Below are positions 1 through 6,066 of a stretch of 9,560 bases of DNA, piece after piece; within the stretch, counting starts at the first letter, position 1, and the number at the start of each line of letters is the position of its first letter. A program made the translations under genes and the position numbers. The DNA comes from Bacillota bacterium (GTDB lineage Bacteria > Bacillota > Bacilli > Alicyclobacillales > Alicyclobacillaceae). The notes below the pieces were generated by a model. The model searched no databases and was not told the DNA's origin. It was given only the letters and a program-made list of their open reading frames with translations. The DNA is taken from positions 1 to 9,560 of the forward strand of contig JAKAXI010000054.1 of the NCBI GenBank assembly GCA_021816665.1. The letters run 5' to 3'.

Positions 1-890
1 TCACGGACTGGCACAGTTTTCCCATAGCGACGCGCCAACTCCTGACACTCTGCAATGGATACCAGCGAACCCCCAGCAATAATGTTTGAAACCACACCGT
101 CTTTGGCAGCCAGTTTCGGCACCACGCCGACCAAGTGCCACTCACCGTGGCGACCTCGTTGACAGACGACGCGGAAATCCACCTTTCGCTCGCCGAATGT
201 CAGCAGTGAGATCCCTTGCTGCACCAAGTACGGATGTCGCGACCGCGCCTTTAGCCAGGCTCGCAACTGTGGCTTTGTCAGGTAGCGACGCGACGTGCCA
301 ATGCGGGTTTTTGTGCGGTCGAGAGACACCCGGTAACGGTCGCCGTCTTGAGCCTCAACCCGTGTGACACCCATCCCACCATAGCCACCAATCGGCTTGA
401 TATAGGCAACACGCCAGCGTTGAATCCGCCGAATTGCACCTTCGACATCGGTCAGACGCAGCGTTTCTGGCACGTACTGACGTACTTCTGGCCCGTTAAG
501 CAGCTTCATGACGCGCCATTTGTCGGGAAGCGGAGGGTTGAACAACGGGATCCCGTGGACGCGAGACATTTTTCGCAAGTTGGAGCTATATCCTTTCACC
601 GCGAGGTGCACGAACACATTTTCATAGATCGCGTCCGGCAGGGGAGTATGCGTCCGCTGCCAAGGGCCAAGTGGCAACGTGGGATCGGTTGGAACCCAAC
701 CATCAACGCGGCCTGCTCGCCAGTTCACGTGTTTGGGGTCAAAGAGCACATATTTCCCGCCCCCGCCGTGCACACGCCGCGCCATTTGGCAGTAATATAG
801 GGGTGGACGCAGGATACGACGCCCCCCCGTCGTGCGCAGTTTTGGCACTACGGTGGTAGCCGTACCGATCCACGGAGTTGCTGCGGCCAT
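1..890 (-). CDS. YheC/YheD-like ATP-grasp protein, spore-coat associated (partial, 3' end outside window)
   Basis: I translated this frame by eye: it stays open from 890 to the window edge, giving at least 296 residues. YheC/YheD proteins are endospore coat-associated members of the ATP-grasp superfamily; their reaction is unknown. Family hallmarks are in order: IPLFNP at about residues 114-119 followed by PDKW, then the nucleotide-binding loop with K165 in KPIGGYGGMG, then FGERKVDFRV, and a late VSNIIAGG (about 267-274) that matches the usual T/SN-x-x-x-GG segment. The ATG at 890 is chosen because GGAGGTGA (903-896) lies 5 nt upstream. The frame is also open further upstream, antisense to panD, but that part shows no family similarity. 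The gene is divergent from panD with 90 bp between. YheC and YheD cannot be told apart here, and the C-terminus is not visible. Confidence 0.85.
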   Translation of the reverse strand, partial: MAAATPWIGTATTVVPKLRTTGGRRILRPPLYYCQMARRVHGGGGKYVLFDPKHVNWRAGRVDGWVPTDPTLPLGPWQRTHTPLPDAIYENVFVHLAVKGYSSNLRKMSRVHGIPLFNPPLPDKWRVMKLLNGPEVRQYVPETLRLTDVEGAIRRIQRWRVAYIKPIGGYGGMGVTRVEAQDGDRYRVSLDRTKTRIGTSRRYLTKPQLRAWLKARSRHPYLVQQGISLLTFGERKVDFRVVCQRGRHGEWHLVGVVPKLAAKDGVVSNIIAGGSLVSIAECQELARRYGKTVPVR

Positions 891-895
891 GCCCG

Positions 896-928
896 TCACC
901 TCCAAAATTAGACCCTGCACAGTATATG
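896..928 (-). promoter_or_regulatory. Possible mother-cell sigma (E/K-like) -10 element and ribosome site of the yheC/yheD-like gene
   Basis: On the minus strand CATATACT (928-921) matches seven of eight positions of the sporulation sigma-E -10 consensus CATACAnT. It also begins with the CATA of sigma-K promoters, with an AC dinucleotide 16 nt before it. The ribosome site GGAGGTGA follows at 903-896. No good sigma-E -35 is visible. A sporulation promoter would suit a coat-associated protein, but this rests on one short match. Confidence 0.25.
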
Positions 929-980
929 ACCCGGTGTCCGGCGCGTCTGTGCGGATGCCCAGATTGGAGGCGTTACAGCC

Positions 981-1397
981 TTGTTGAGACGAGTGTGTAA
1001 AGGAAAAATCCATCGAGCAACCGTCACCCAAGCAGACCTGAACTACATGGGCAGTATCACACTAGATCCGGTGCTCATGGCGGCGGCGGACATCCTGCCC
1101 TATGAAATGGTGCAGATAACGAACCTCTCGAACGGGGTGATTTGGCACACCTACGCTATATCTGGTGTCGAGAACGCCGGCACTGTCTGCCTGAACGGCC
1201 CTCCTGCGCGACACTTTCAACCCGGCGACAAGGTGATTATTCTGTCGCTTGGACTGGTTGACGACAAAGAATGGGAAACCCTGCAGCCGAATGTCGTGTT
1301 CGTGGACGAACGGAACCAAATCCAATCCATCGTCGAGCATCGGCCAAGTGACAGCTTCGACGACCAAGTGGTTGGCATTGAAGACAACGGACCATAA
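981..1397 (+). CDS. panD: Aspartate 1-decarboxylase-type protein (PanD) with altered substrate pocket
   Basis: PanD is a cytoplasmic pyruvoyl enzyme that decarboxylates L-aspartate to beta-alanine for pantothenate and CoA. The 138-residue product aligns along its length with PanD (usual size about 126-140). KIHRATVT at 9-16 supplies Lys9 and His11, Tyr22 is present, Gly24-Ser25 is the self-cleavage site that generates the pyruvoyl group, and Thr57, Tyr58 and Asn72 are in place. Three pocket positions deviate: Arg54, which binds the substrate carboxylate, is Ile (NGVIWHTY instead of the usual NGAR-type motif), and Ala74-Ala75 are Pro-Pro (NGPPAR instead of NGAAA). The start is taken as TTG 981 because GGAGG (966-970) lies 10 nt upstream; the next codon, also TTG, is possible. 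No panB or panC is adjacent. Folding and self-processing look plausible, but the true substrate is open. Confidence 0.9.
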   Translation: MLRRVCKGKIHRATVTQADLNYMGSITLDPVLMAAADILPYEMVQITNLSNGVIWHTYAISGVENAGTVCLNGPPARHFQPGDKVIILSLGLVDDKEWETLQPNVVFVDERNQIQSIVEHRPSDSFDDQVVGIEDNGP

Positions 1398-1407
1398 ATC
1401 GCTAACG

Positions 1408-1431
1408 AGGGACAGGTCTAGACCTGTCCCT
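1408..1431. terminator. Palindromic terminator candidate between convergent panD and queF
   Basis: GGGACAGGTCT and AGACCTGTCCC form a perfect 22-bp palindrome (1409-1430), extended by one A/T pair on each side, lying 11 nt after the panD stop and 48 bp beyond the queF stop. Its position between converging genes fits a shared bidirectional terminator. No long U-tract follows on either strand (TTCGTCT in the panD direction), so a protein-binding palindrome is an alternative. Confidence 0.5.
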
Positions 1432-1478
1432 TCGTCTGGCGAAACGAATCTTCCGACCAAGAATCAGCTCTTCTGCGC

Positions 1479-1844
1479 TTACGCTTGCGCCTCTTCCCGG
1501 TAGGTAACCGTCACTTTGGTACTGATCCCGCCGCGAACCCAAAAGTCGCCTTTGATCTGTGCGAACCTCGGTTTGGCTGCTGAGACGAAATCGTTCAGAA
1601 TGAGGTTGGTTACGTCCTCGTGAAAGTGTCCTTCATCACGAAAACTCCACAGGTACTGCTTGAGAGACTTCAACTCCACGATGTGGTCCTTCGGCTGATA
1701 ATGGATCGTCAGAGTTGCAAAGTCCGGTTGCCCGGTCATCGGGCACAAAGTCGTGAATTCTGCGCAGTTCATCTCGACGTCATACACCGTGTTCGGGTGT
1801 GGATTGGGTACGACAACGAGTTCTTTTGATGGCTGTGAAGGCAT
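1479..1844 (-). CDS. queF: NADPH-dependent 7-cyano-7-deazaguanine reductase (preQ0 reductase), short type
   Basis: QueF reduces the nitrile of preQ0 to the aminomethyl of preQ1 in cytoplasmic queuosine biosynthesis. The 121-residue product is of the single-domain (B. subtilis-like) T-fold type. Cys34 in CPMTGQPDFATL is the expected nucleophile that forms the thioimide, and Asp41 is the conserved acid in the same motif. ELKSLKQYLWSFRDEGHFHE (57-76) is the QueF signature that binds NADPH and substrate, with His73 and Glu76 as the usual substrate contacts. The frame is open far upstream, but ATG 1844 is chosen because family similarity begins just after it and an AAAGGA/GGGG ribosome site precedes it. 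It is clearly shorter than the roughly 165-residue B. subtilis enzyme, mostly at the ends. No other queuosine gene is in view. It is divergent from the methyltransferase gene. Confidence 0.93.
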   Translation of the reverse strand: MPSQPSKELVVVPNPHPNTVYDVEMNCAEFTTLCPMTGQPDFATLTIHYQPKDHIVELKSLKQYLWSFRDEGHFHEDVTNLILNDFVSAAKPRFAQIKGDFWVRGGISTKVTVTYREEAQA

Positions 1845-1888
1845 AGTTCCCCGTCCTTTCTCTTTTCGCAACGCAACACACCAGCGCG

Positions 1889-1897
1889 ATTTTAACA
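1889..1897 (-). promoter_or_regulatory. Candidate extended -10 promoter of queF
   Basis: The minus strand reads TGTTAAAAT (1897-1889), an extended -10 (TGn) followed by TAAAAT, five of six matches to TATAAT. No convincing -35 is seen 17 nt upstream. Initiation near 1882 would leave a leader of about 38 nt, in which I see no preQ1 aptamer. Confidence 0.4.
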
Positions 1898-1919
1898 GAA
1901 TACCTGCAGAAAGAGAATG

Positions 1920-1952
1920 TGGTACAGTGATCGGAAGAACAAATCGGAGGGG
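1920..1952 (+). promoter_or_regulatory. Candidate extended -10 and ribosome site of the rRNA methyltransferase gene
   Basis: TGGTACAGT (1920-1928) reads as TGn plus a four-of-six -10 hexamer, followed by the strong ribosome site GGAGGGG (1946-1952) 5 nt before the ATG. No -35 hexamer is evident. The queF and methyltransferase promoters would diverge within a 113-bp gap. Confidence 0.35.
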
Positions 1953-1957
1953 CTGCG

Positions 1958-3442
1958 ATGTCCATAAACTCGTCACCACCGCCTCTGCCACCTGGTTTTG
2001 TCGCCGAGATGGACAAGCGCTTGGGTACAGAGTGGCCAGAGCTACGCGACGCGCTCGGAGAGACCGCCAACCGCGCGGTGCGGCTGCACCGCGTGAGCAG
2101 CAAGAACGACCGTGATCAACTGCTTCCCATTCCTGCTGCAATTGAAAAGTACCTTGCCGCCCCAGTCCCCTGGACGACGGATGCCTTTTACATCTCCCAA
2201 GACGCCCCACTCGGCAAACTGGTGTACCACGAACTCGGCGCCTACTACCTGCAGGAGCCGTCTGCTATGGCCGTCGTAGAGGCACTCGACCCACGGCCTG
2301 GAGAGCGTGTCCTTGACCTCTGCGCGGCCCCGGGGGGCAAGACCACCGCGATCGGCCGACGCATGCAAAACAGCGCATCTGGCGTCAAGGGTCTGCTTGT
2401 GGCCAATGAGATTCACCAGACACGGGTGCGTATCCTCGGCCAAAACCTCGAACGCCTAGGCGTGGCAGCGCTTGTGGCGAACGAGTCACCGGACCGCCTC
2501 GCGATCGCTTGGCAGGAGCAGTTTGACGCAATTCTCGTCGACGCGCCATGCTCAGGAGAAGGTATGTTTCGAAAAGATCCCGATGCTCGCCGCGAGTGGT
2601 CTGTGGACAGCGTGATCGCGTGTGCGGTCCGTCAGCGCGACATCCTGGAAAGCGCTGTGCGCATGTTACGCAAAGGGGGGCGACTCGTATACTCGACCTG
2701 CACCTTTAACCCGGAGGAGAACGAGCAAACCGTCGCGTGGCTGCGCGACAACTTCGACATGACACTGATCCCGCTCCCAACATGGCCGGGATGGGATGAG
2801 GCGAGACCCGACTGGGCAGACGGCAATCCGGACCTTACCCGCGCGCGCCGCCTCTGGCCCCACCGGGGTCGCGGCGAGGGCCACTTCGTCGCGTTACTGC
2901 AAAAAGGGGAAATCGCGAACAGCCGCGCAAACCCAGTGCAAGGGATTTCCAGGCGCAGAGGCGTTGAACCAGTTGCTGCCCGTCTCTCCGGGCGTCAGGC
3001 TCGTGAGTGGGCAGCTTGGCTCAACGAGGTGACCCATGGCGCTGAAGTACCGGCGGCGTGGCGGAATCCGCGTCTCATCGGCGATGCCCTTTTCACCGAT
3101 GAGACCGGCGGTTTGCCGGTTGACGGCCTACGCGTGCTCCGATCTGGCATCTGTCTCGCGACTCGCAAAGGTGAGCGGTTCGAGCCACACCACCAGTGGG
3201 CCATGTCGGTCCAAGGTGTGGACCGAATCAATCCGCTCTGCTCCGCGTCCTACAGTGTAAACGCAGCGGAGGCATGTCAGTTTATGACCGGACAAGCGTT
3301 CCCTCAATCTGGCGCCGCAGAATCGGGTTACGTCTGGGTCCACTTAAACGGGTTGCCAGCGGGGTGGGCAAAACAGGTTCCCGGACGCATCAACAACCTG
3401 TATCCAAAAGGACTGCGTCGAGCGGACCTGCTGCCCGAGTAG
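1958..3442 (+). CDS. rsmF: RsmF-type 16S rRNA cytosine-C5 methyltransferase (NOL1/NOP2/Sun family)
   Basis: This is a cytoplasmic SAM-dependent enzyme that methylates C5 of cytosine in rRNA; the exact target base cannot be read from sequence. The 494-residue product begins with the N-terminal RNA-binding segment of the family, including GAYYLQEPSAM (94-104). The methyltransferase core follows: SAM motif I VLDLCAAPGGKT (118-129), acidic motif II near VANE (148-151), motif IV with the catalytic pair PCSGEGMFRKDP (Cys198), and motif VI YSTCTFNPEENE (Cys248, the expected nucleophile). Cys198 would assist product release. After RGRGEGHFVALL (about residues 303-314) a C-terminal part of about 180 residues corresponds to the RNA-recognition extension that separates RsmF/YebU-like proteins from RsmB. 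ATG 1958 is 5 nt after GGAGGGG. The gene converges on the S53 peptidase gene with only 24 bp between the stops. Confidence 0.92.
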   Translation: MSINSSPPPLPPGFVAEMDKRLGTEWPELRDALGETANRAVRLHRVSSKNDRDQLLPIPAAIEKYLAAPVPWTTDAFYISQDAPLGKLVYHELGAYYLQEPSAMAVVEALDPRPGERVLDLCAAPGGKTTAIGRRMQNSASGVKGLLVANEIHQTRVRILGQNLERLGVAALVANESPDRLAIAWQEQFDAILVDAPCSGEGMFRKDPDARREWSVDSVIACAVRQRDILESAVRMLRKGGRLVYSTCTFNPEENEQTVAWLRDNFDMTLIPLPTWPGWDEARPDWADGNPDLTRARRLWPHRGRGEGHFVALLQKGEIANSRANPVQGISRRRGVEPVAARLSGRQAREWAAWLNEVTHGAEVPAAWRNPRLIGDALFTDETGGLPVDGLRVLRSGICLATRKGERFEPHHQWAMSVQGVDRINPLCSASYSVNAAEACQFMTGQAFPQSGAAESGYVWVHLNGLPAGWAKQVPGRINNLYPKGLRRADLLPE

Positions 3443-3466
3443 ATTCCTGCGAGGTTGATCGTGAGC

Positions 3467-5083
3467 TCACTTGCTGAGTGCGTCGATCAAATTCTGCCCG
3501 ATGGGACTGCCAAGCCCAGTGCAAGCGTCCCAACCGGGCCCCGCTGGATAGATATCCCCTGTGAGACTGGGGTCGTTGTTCCCACTCGTAATGTCCCGAA
3601 ACGCGTTGTCGCTGCTAGGCATGCTGTAGAGAATTGGGTTGATAAACCCTGCTGAATGGCTCACTCTGTGGTTCGCGAGCGCAAGGAGCCCGGCCCACAG
3701 TGGCGCAACGGCGCTTGTTCCACCGATTGCAAACTGCTGGCCGTCGACAAGTACTTGATACCCTGTGGCGGGGTCCGCATCCCCTGCTACGTCTGGGACG
3801 CCACGTCCTACTCTCGCGCCTGGGTTTGCGGAGGGTGGGACGTGAGCGTTCGCTTGCCAACTGGGCAGCGGGAAAAACGCGCTGACTCCCCCACCCGTGG
3901 CACCGCCGCTCGTGCCGTCGTTCCACACGGTCTCACTTGAGATGGTGCTGCCCGAGCCAATTAAACGCGTGCCGCCGCAAGCGAGGGCGTACGGAGCTGA
4001 AGCGGGAAAGTCGACATGAAAGTTGCCATCGTTGACTCCGTCAGTTGACCCGTTGTCGCCAGCAGCGCAGCATACCGTGACGCCGAGAGCCGCCGCATCC
4101 TCGAGAGCGCTGTTCATCGCCTGCATCGCCTGTGATGACCACGACACTTCCGGTCCGCCCCAACTGATCGAAATGACTGACGGTTTGTTCGTGGTGTCGT
4201 GAACGGCTGCCTTAATGGCGTTGAGAAACCCAGCGTCCGTGTTCGGCGCAAAGTACACCGCGATGCGCGCACCGGGTGCTACAGACGCCGCAACTTCAAT
4301 GTCGAGATCAACTTCTCCATCTGGACCTCCCGCGTTGCCGGTTGGTTGATTGACGGCCCCGTCCACAGAAATCGCTGTCACAGATGGCAGTGGCAGACCG
4401 AGGTCTGTAAAGTACTGGTCGATGTTCGCTGTGCTATATCCCCCGCCAAGTTCAATGATCCCGATACATTGGTCTTTACAGTTCACGTCTGTTGGAAAGT
4501 GGTACAACTGGGCTACTTGATCGGGTGTGTATGAAACTGGGGGAATCGCTCTATGGGTTGACTCTAACTCTGGGTGGAAAATGCGAAAGTGTGGCTTAGC
4601 CTGGGGGCGGTTGTCTAGACCGAGAACGGCTGCCACGACCCCGGCTAGGTATTCAGGGATGCGGACAGGCCCCTCATGTCCTTGATAGGCGAAGTCTCTG
4701 TGTTGATAGTCCCCGAGTTCAATTCCGAAAGCAGTGTTGATGGCTGCGACCCTGCCTGACAACAAGACGGTGCGCGACGGGATGTGGACTCGCTCTACGG
4801 TCAGAGTGTATTCCTTAGCGAATTGCTCAATTTGTGCGACGTCACTCAGGTCTGCGCCGTGAACGGCTGCGAATTCATCGTGGGTTATGTAGGTTCTGAG
4901 AGCAGGAGGAAGCACGCTCATTTCCTCGACTCGTTGACGTAGCTCCTCGCCCGACTGACGTCGCAACAGAACTGTCACGAAGACCCATCTGCTGGAGTCT
5001 GAGGGCCCCACATACGTGGCCCCTGGAACGATGGTACGCTCACTGCCGTCAATACGAACACGCTTCAACGACCTCTCGTTCAT
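3467..5083 (-). CDS. Kumamolisin-like sedolisin (S53 serine-carboxyl peptidase) precursor
   Basis: This is an endopeptidase of the sedolisin family, usually active in acid and at high temperature. The 538-residue product has a propeptide of about 180 residues (the Pro-kumamolisin domain) and a catalytic domain of about 358. The family triad and oxyanion acid are Glu257, Asp261, Ser457 and Asp343, in PDGEVDLDIEVA, GGTSAVAPL and AAGDNGSTDG. Their spacings (200 residues Glu-Ser, 86 Glu-Asp) equal those in kumamolisin, and its Trp129 corresponds to Trp308. The C-terminal calcium site is present: Asp497, Ile498, Gly515, Gly517, Asp519. No signal peptide or membrane helix is visible; kumamolisin also lacks one as I recall it. 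Three in-frame ATGs occur (5092, 5089, 5083); the third is chosen because GGGAGG directly abuts the first and sits 9 nt before the third. A likely promoter lies at 5192-5163. The gene stands alone. Confidence 0.95.
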   Translation of the reverse strand: MNERSLKRVRIDGSERTIVPGATYVGPSDSSRWVFVTVLLRRQSGEELRQRVEEMSVLPPALRTYITHDEFAAVHGADLSDVAQIEQFAKEYTLTVERVHIPSRTVLLSGRVAAINTAFGIELGDYQHRDFAYQGHEGPVRIPEYLAGVVAAVLGLDNRPQAKPHFRIFHPELESTHRAIPPVSYTPDQVAQLYHFPTDVNCKDQCIGIIELGGGYSTANIDQYFTDLGLPLPSVTAISVDGAVNQPTGNAGGPDGEVDLDIEVAASVAPGARIAVYFAPNTDAGFLNAIKAAVHDTTNKPSVISISWGGPEVSWSSQAMQAMNSALEDAAALGVTVCCAAGDNGSTDGVNDGNFHVDFPASAPYALACGGTRLIGSGSTISSETVWNDGTSGGATGGGVSAFFPLPSWQANAHVPPSANPGARVGRGVPDVAGDADPATGYQVLVDGQQFAIGGTSAVAPLWAGLLALANHRVSHSAGFINPILYSMPSSDNAFRDITSGNNDPSLTGDIYPAGPGWDACTGLGSPIGQNLIDALSK

Positions 5084-5162
5084 ACCCATCATCCTCCCGA
5101 TTCTGTTTCGTCCACTAGAGCAACCCGTTCACCCCACATATAGAACTAAATTTTTAGAACAC

Positions 5163-5192
5163 AGTATAACTTGTCTGTCTACAGGTATTCAA
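5163..5192 (-). promoter_or_regulatory. Candidate sigma-A promoter of the S53 peptidase gene
   Basis: On the minus strand TTGAAT (5192-5187) and TATACT (5168-5163) are 18 nt apart, with four of six and five of six matches to the vegetative consensus. Initiation near 5156 would give a leader of about 70 nt ending in the GGGAGG ribosome site. Confidence 0.5.
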
Positions 5193-5277
5193 AGAGGAAC
5201 TTGCATAGGAAACGGGAGTAAACGATGGCTTGTGAGAGGATATGGCAACTGCGAGCCGCTGTTTGCGGCGCACGACG

Positions 5278-5295
5278 AGTGACACAGGTGTCGCT
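5278..5295. repeat. 18-bp near-palindrome related to the palindrome in the 144-bp array
   Basis: AGTGACACAGGTGTCGCT is symmetrical apart from one T/G pair and the central AG. It matches AGCGACACTGGTGACGCT, found in every 144-bp unit, at 15 of 18 positions, so it may be an outlying diverged copy. From 5193 to 5277 I see only a small GCCGC/GCGGC hairpin (5255-5269) and no gene. Confidence 0.45.
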
Positions 5296-5299
5296 GAAG

Positions 5300-5427
5300 C
5301 GGGTGTCTCGCACCCGTTATTATTCCTGCTGATGCTCAGCTTCGAGGTTTTCGCTATAAAAGCGCCTCCTGTACGCTGGGTGTGTGATGGGTCGATGCCC
5401 TAAGAACCCTAGCTAGGAGGCGCTAAC
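5300..5427 (+). ncRNA. Strongly structured leader: possible regulatory RNA or IS110 bridge-RNA relic
   Basis: Three hairpins follow one another. The first is CGGGTG/CACCCG with a 5-nt loop (5300-5316), followed by TTATTATT. The second is GCTGA/TCAGC with a 3-nt loop (5328-5340). The third is a nested fold at 5361-5424: an outer perfect 10-bp stem AGCGCCTCCT/AGGAGGCGCT, a middle stem GCTGGGT (5375-5381) pairing with ACCC and AGC (5406-5413) around one bulged T, and an inner GGG/CCC (5389-5391 with 5398-5400). The outer right arm contains the AGGAGG ribosome site 7 nt before ATG 5428, so this fold would hide it. In the IS110 group a structured bridge RNA is encoded just upstream of the transposase gene, which fits the transposase-like start that follows. 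The fold itself is read directly; the RNA identity is inference, and no promoter beyond a lone TATAAA (5355-5360) is seen. Confidence 0.4.
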
Positions 5428-5664
5428 ATGAAGTCTAGTGTAATTTCGACAGCGAATCAACGTGTGGAACGAATTACCACCTCTACCCTCATCCAACGTT
5501 GGCTGGACCTATGTGTTCCTAAGATCTCCAGCCTCTTCCAGAATGTCGTCTCGCAACGTGATCCTGAATCGTCGTTCAACGCCTTCTACCTCCGTTCACC
5601 TCCTTCTATCTCCGTTCAACGTCGTCTACCGTCGGTTAGCGACACTGGTGACGCTAATCACTGA
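5428..5664 (+). pseudogene. Remnant of an IS110-family transposase gene (N-terminus only)
   Basis: A 78-codon frame starts at ATG 5428 after AGGAGG with a 7-nt gap. Its first ~21 residues (MKSSVISTANQR then VERITTSTL) resemble, from memory, the N-termini of Firmicute IS110-family transposases, where NQRIERIT-type sequence precedes a TLVVGIDIAK-type segment carrying the first catalytic Asp of the DEDD site. Here the similarity stops after TLI: no GID segment, no Asp and no later DEDD or Tnp_20 motifs appear in any frame I checked. From about 5545 the frame runs into the tandem repeats and stops inside the first 144-bp unit, so the rest is unlikely to be selected as protein. It is best read as an insertion-sequence relic cut by deletion and now abutting the array. 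The alternative is a genuine small leader-controlled peptide, which I consider less likely. Confidence 0.45.
5572..5631 (+). repeat. Three 20-bp degenerate direct repeats at the left end of the array
   Basis: Three 20-mers follow without gaps: 5572-5591, 5592-5611 and 5612-5631, all of the form YCGTTCAMCKYCKTCTAYCT with the last ending in G. The sequence CGTTCAACGCCTTCTACCTC recurs exactly at the end of the first 144-bp unit (5757-5776), so these are extra copies of that end of the unit. Confidence 0.75.
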
Positions 5665-5778
5665 CGCGGGGCCACCACAGACACGGATGAGCGGAAAAAA
5701 TGTCGCTAAATCGGATTTTCACCGCCGTTAGCGACATTTTCGACACCTTGAACCGCCGTTCAACGCCTTCTACCTCTG
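5635..5778 (+). repeat. 144-bp unit 1
   Basis: The first 119 bases (5635-5753) are identical to unit 2; only the last 25 differ. The 22-bp near-palindrome is 5636-5657, inverted-repeat arms are 5697-5709 and 5728-5740, and the LexA-like palindrome is 5749-5762 with core CGCC. Confidence 0.9.
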
Positions 5779-5922
5779 GTTAGCGACACTGGTGACGCTA
5801 ATCACTGACGCGGGGCCACCACAGACACGGATGAGCGGAAAAAATGTCGCTAAATCGGATTTTCACCGCCGTTAGCGACATTTTCGACACCTTGAACAGC
5901 TGTTCACCGCCGTCTACCTCCG
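5779..5922 (+). repeat. 144-bp unit 2
   Basis: Near-palindrome 5780-5801, inverted-repeat hairpin 5841-5884, LexA-like site 5893-5906. With core AGCT this site is a perfect 14-bp palindrome. Confidence 0.9.
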
Positions 5923-6066
5923 GTTAGCGACACTGGTGACGCTAATCACTGACCCTAGGCCACCATAGGCACGGATGAGCGGAAAAAATGTCGCTAAATC
6001 GGATTTTCGCAGCCGTTAGCGACATTTTCGACATCCTGAACGGCTGTTCACCGCCGTTCACCGCCC
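5923..6066 (+). repeat. 144-bp unit 3 (most diverged full copy)
   Basis: Near-palindrome 5924-5945, hairpin 5985-6028, LexA-like site 6037-6050 with core GGCT. It differs from the other units mainly at 5954-5968, where CCTAGGCCACCATAGG replaces GCGGGGCCACCACAGR and creates a new CCTA/TAGG pair. The arms of all three palindromes are unchanged. Confidence 0.9.

Noticed and set aside
86..859. Plus-strand ORFs of 62 to 150 codons at the left end
   Set aside because: They are antisense to the YheC/YheD-like frame, which carries clear family motifs throughout; their own translations are low-complexity and unrecognisable.
1845..1957. preQ1 riboswitch upstream of queF
   Set aside because: The leader predicted from the extended -10 is only about 38 nt and shows neither the compact hairpin-plus-A-rich tail of preQ1-I nor other preQ1 folds.
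1845..2210. N-terminal extension of queF to give a 243-residue product
   Set aside because: The extension overlaps the start of the divergent methyltransferase gene, has no family similarity, and a ribosome site stands right before the internal ATG at 1844.
3461..3470. GTGAGCTCAC palindrome between the methyltransferase and peptidase genes as a terminator
   Set aside because: It is only 10 bp without a loop or U-tract and overlaps the peptidase stop codon.
5225..5332. 35-codon ORF after GGGAG (starts MACERIWQLR)
   Set aside because: It has a tolerable ribosome site but no recognisable similarity, and it overlaps the palindrome and the first leader hairpin, which explain the sequence better.
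5462..5731. 89-codon plus-strand ORF running into the first repeat unit
   Set aside because: It overlaps the transposase relic in another frame, has no ribosome site, and owes its length to the repeats.
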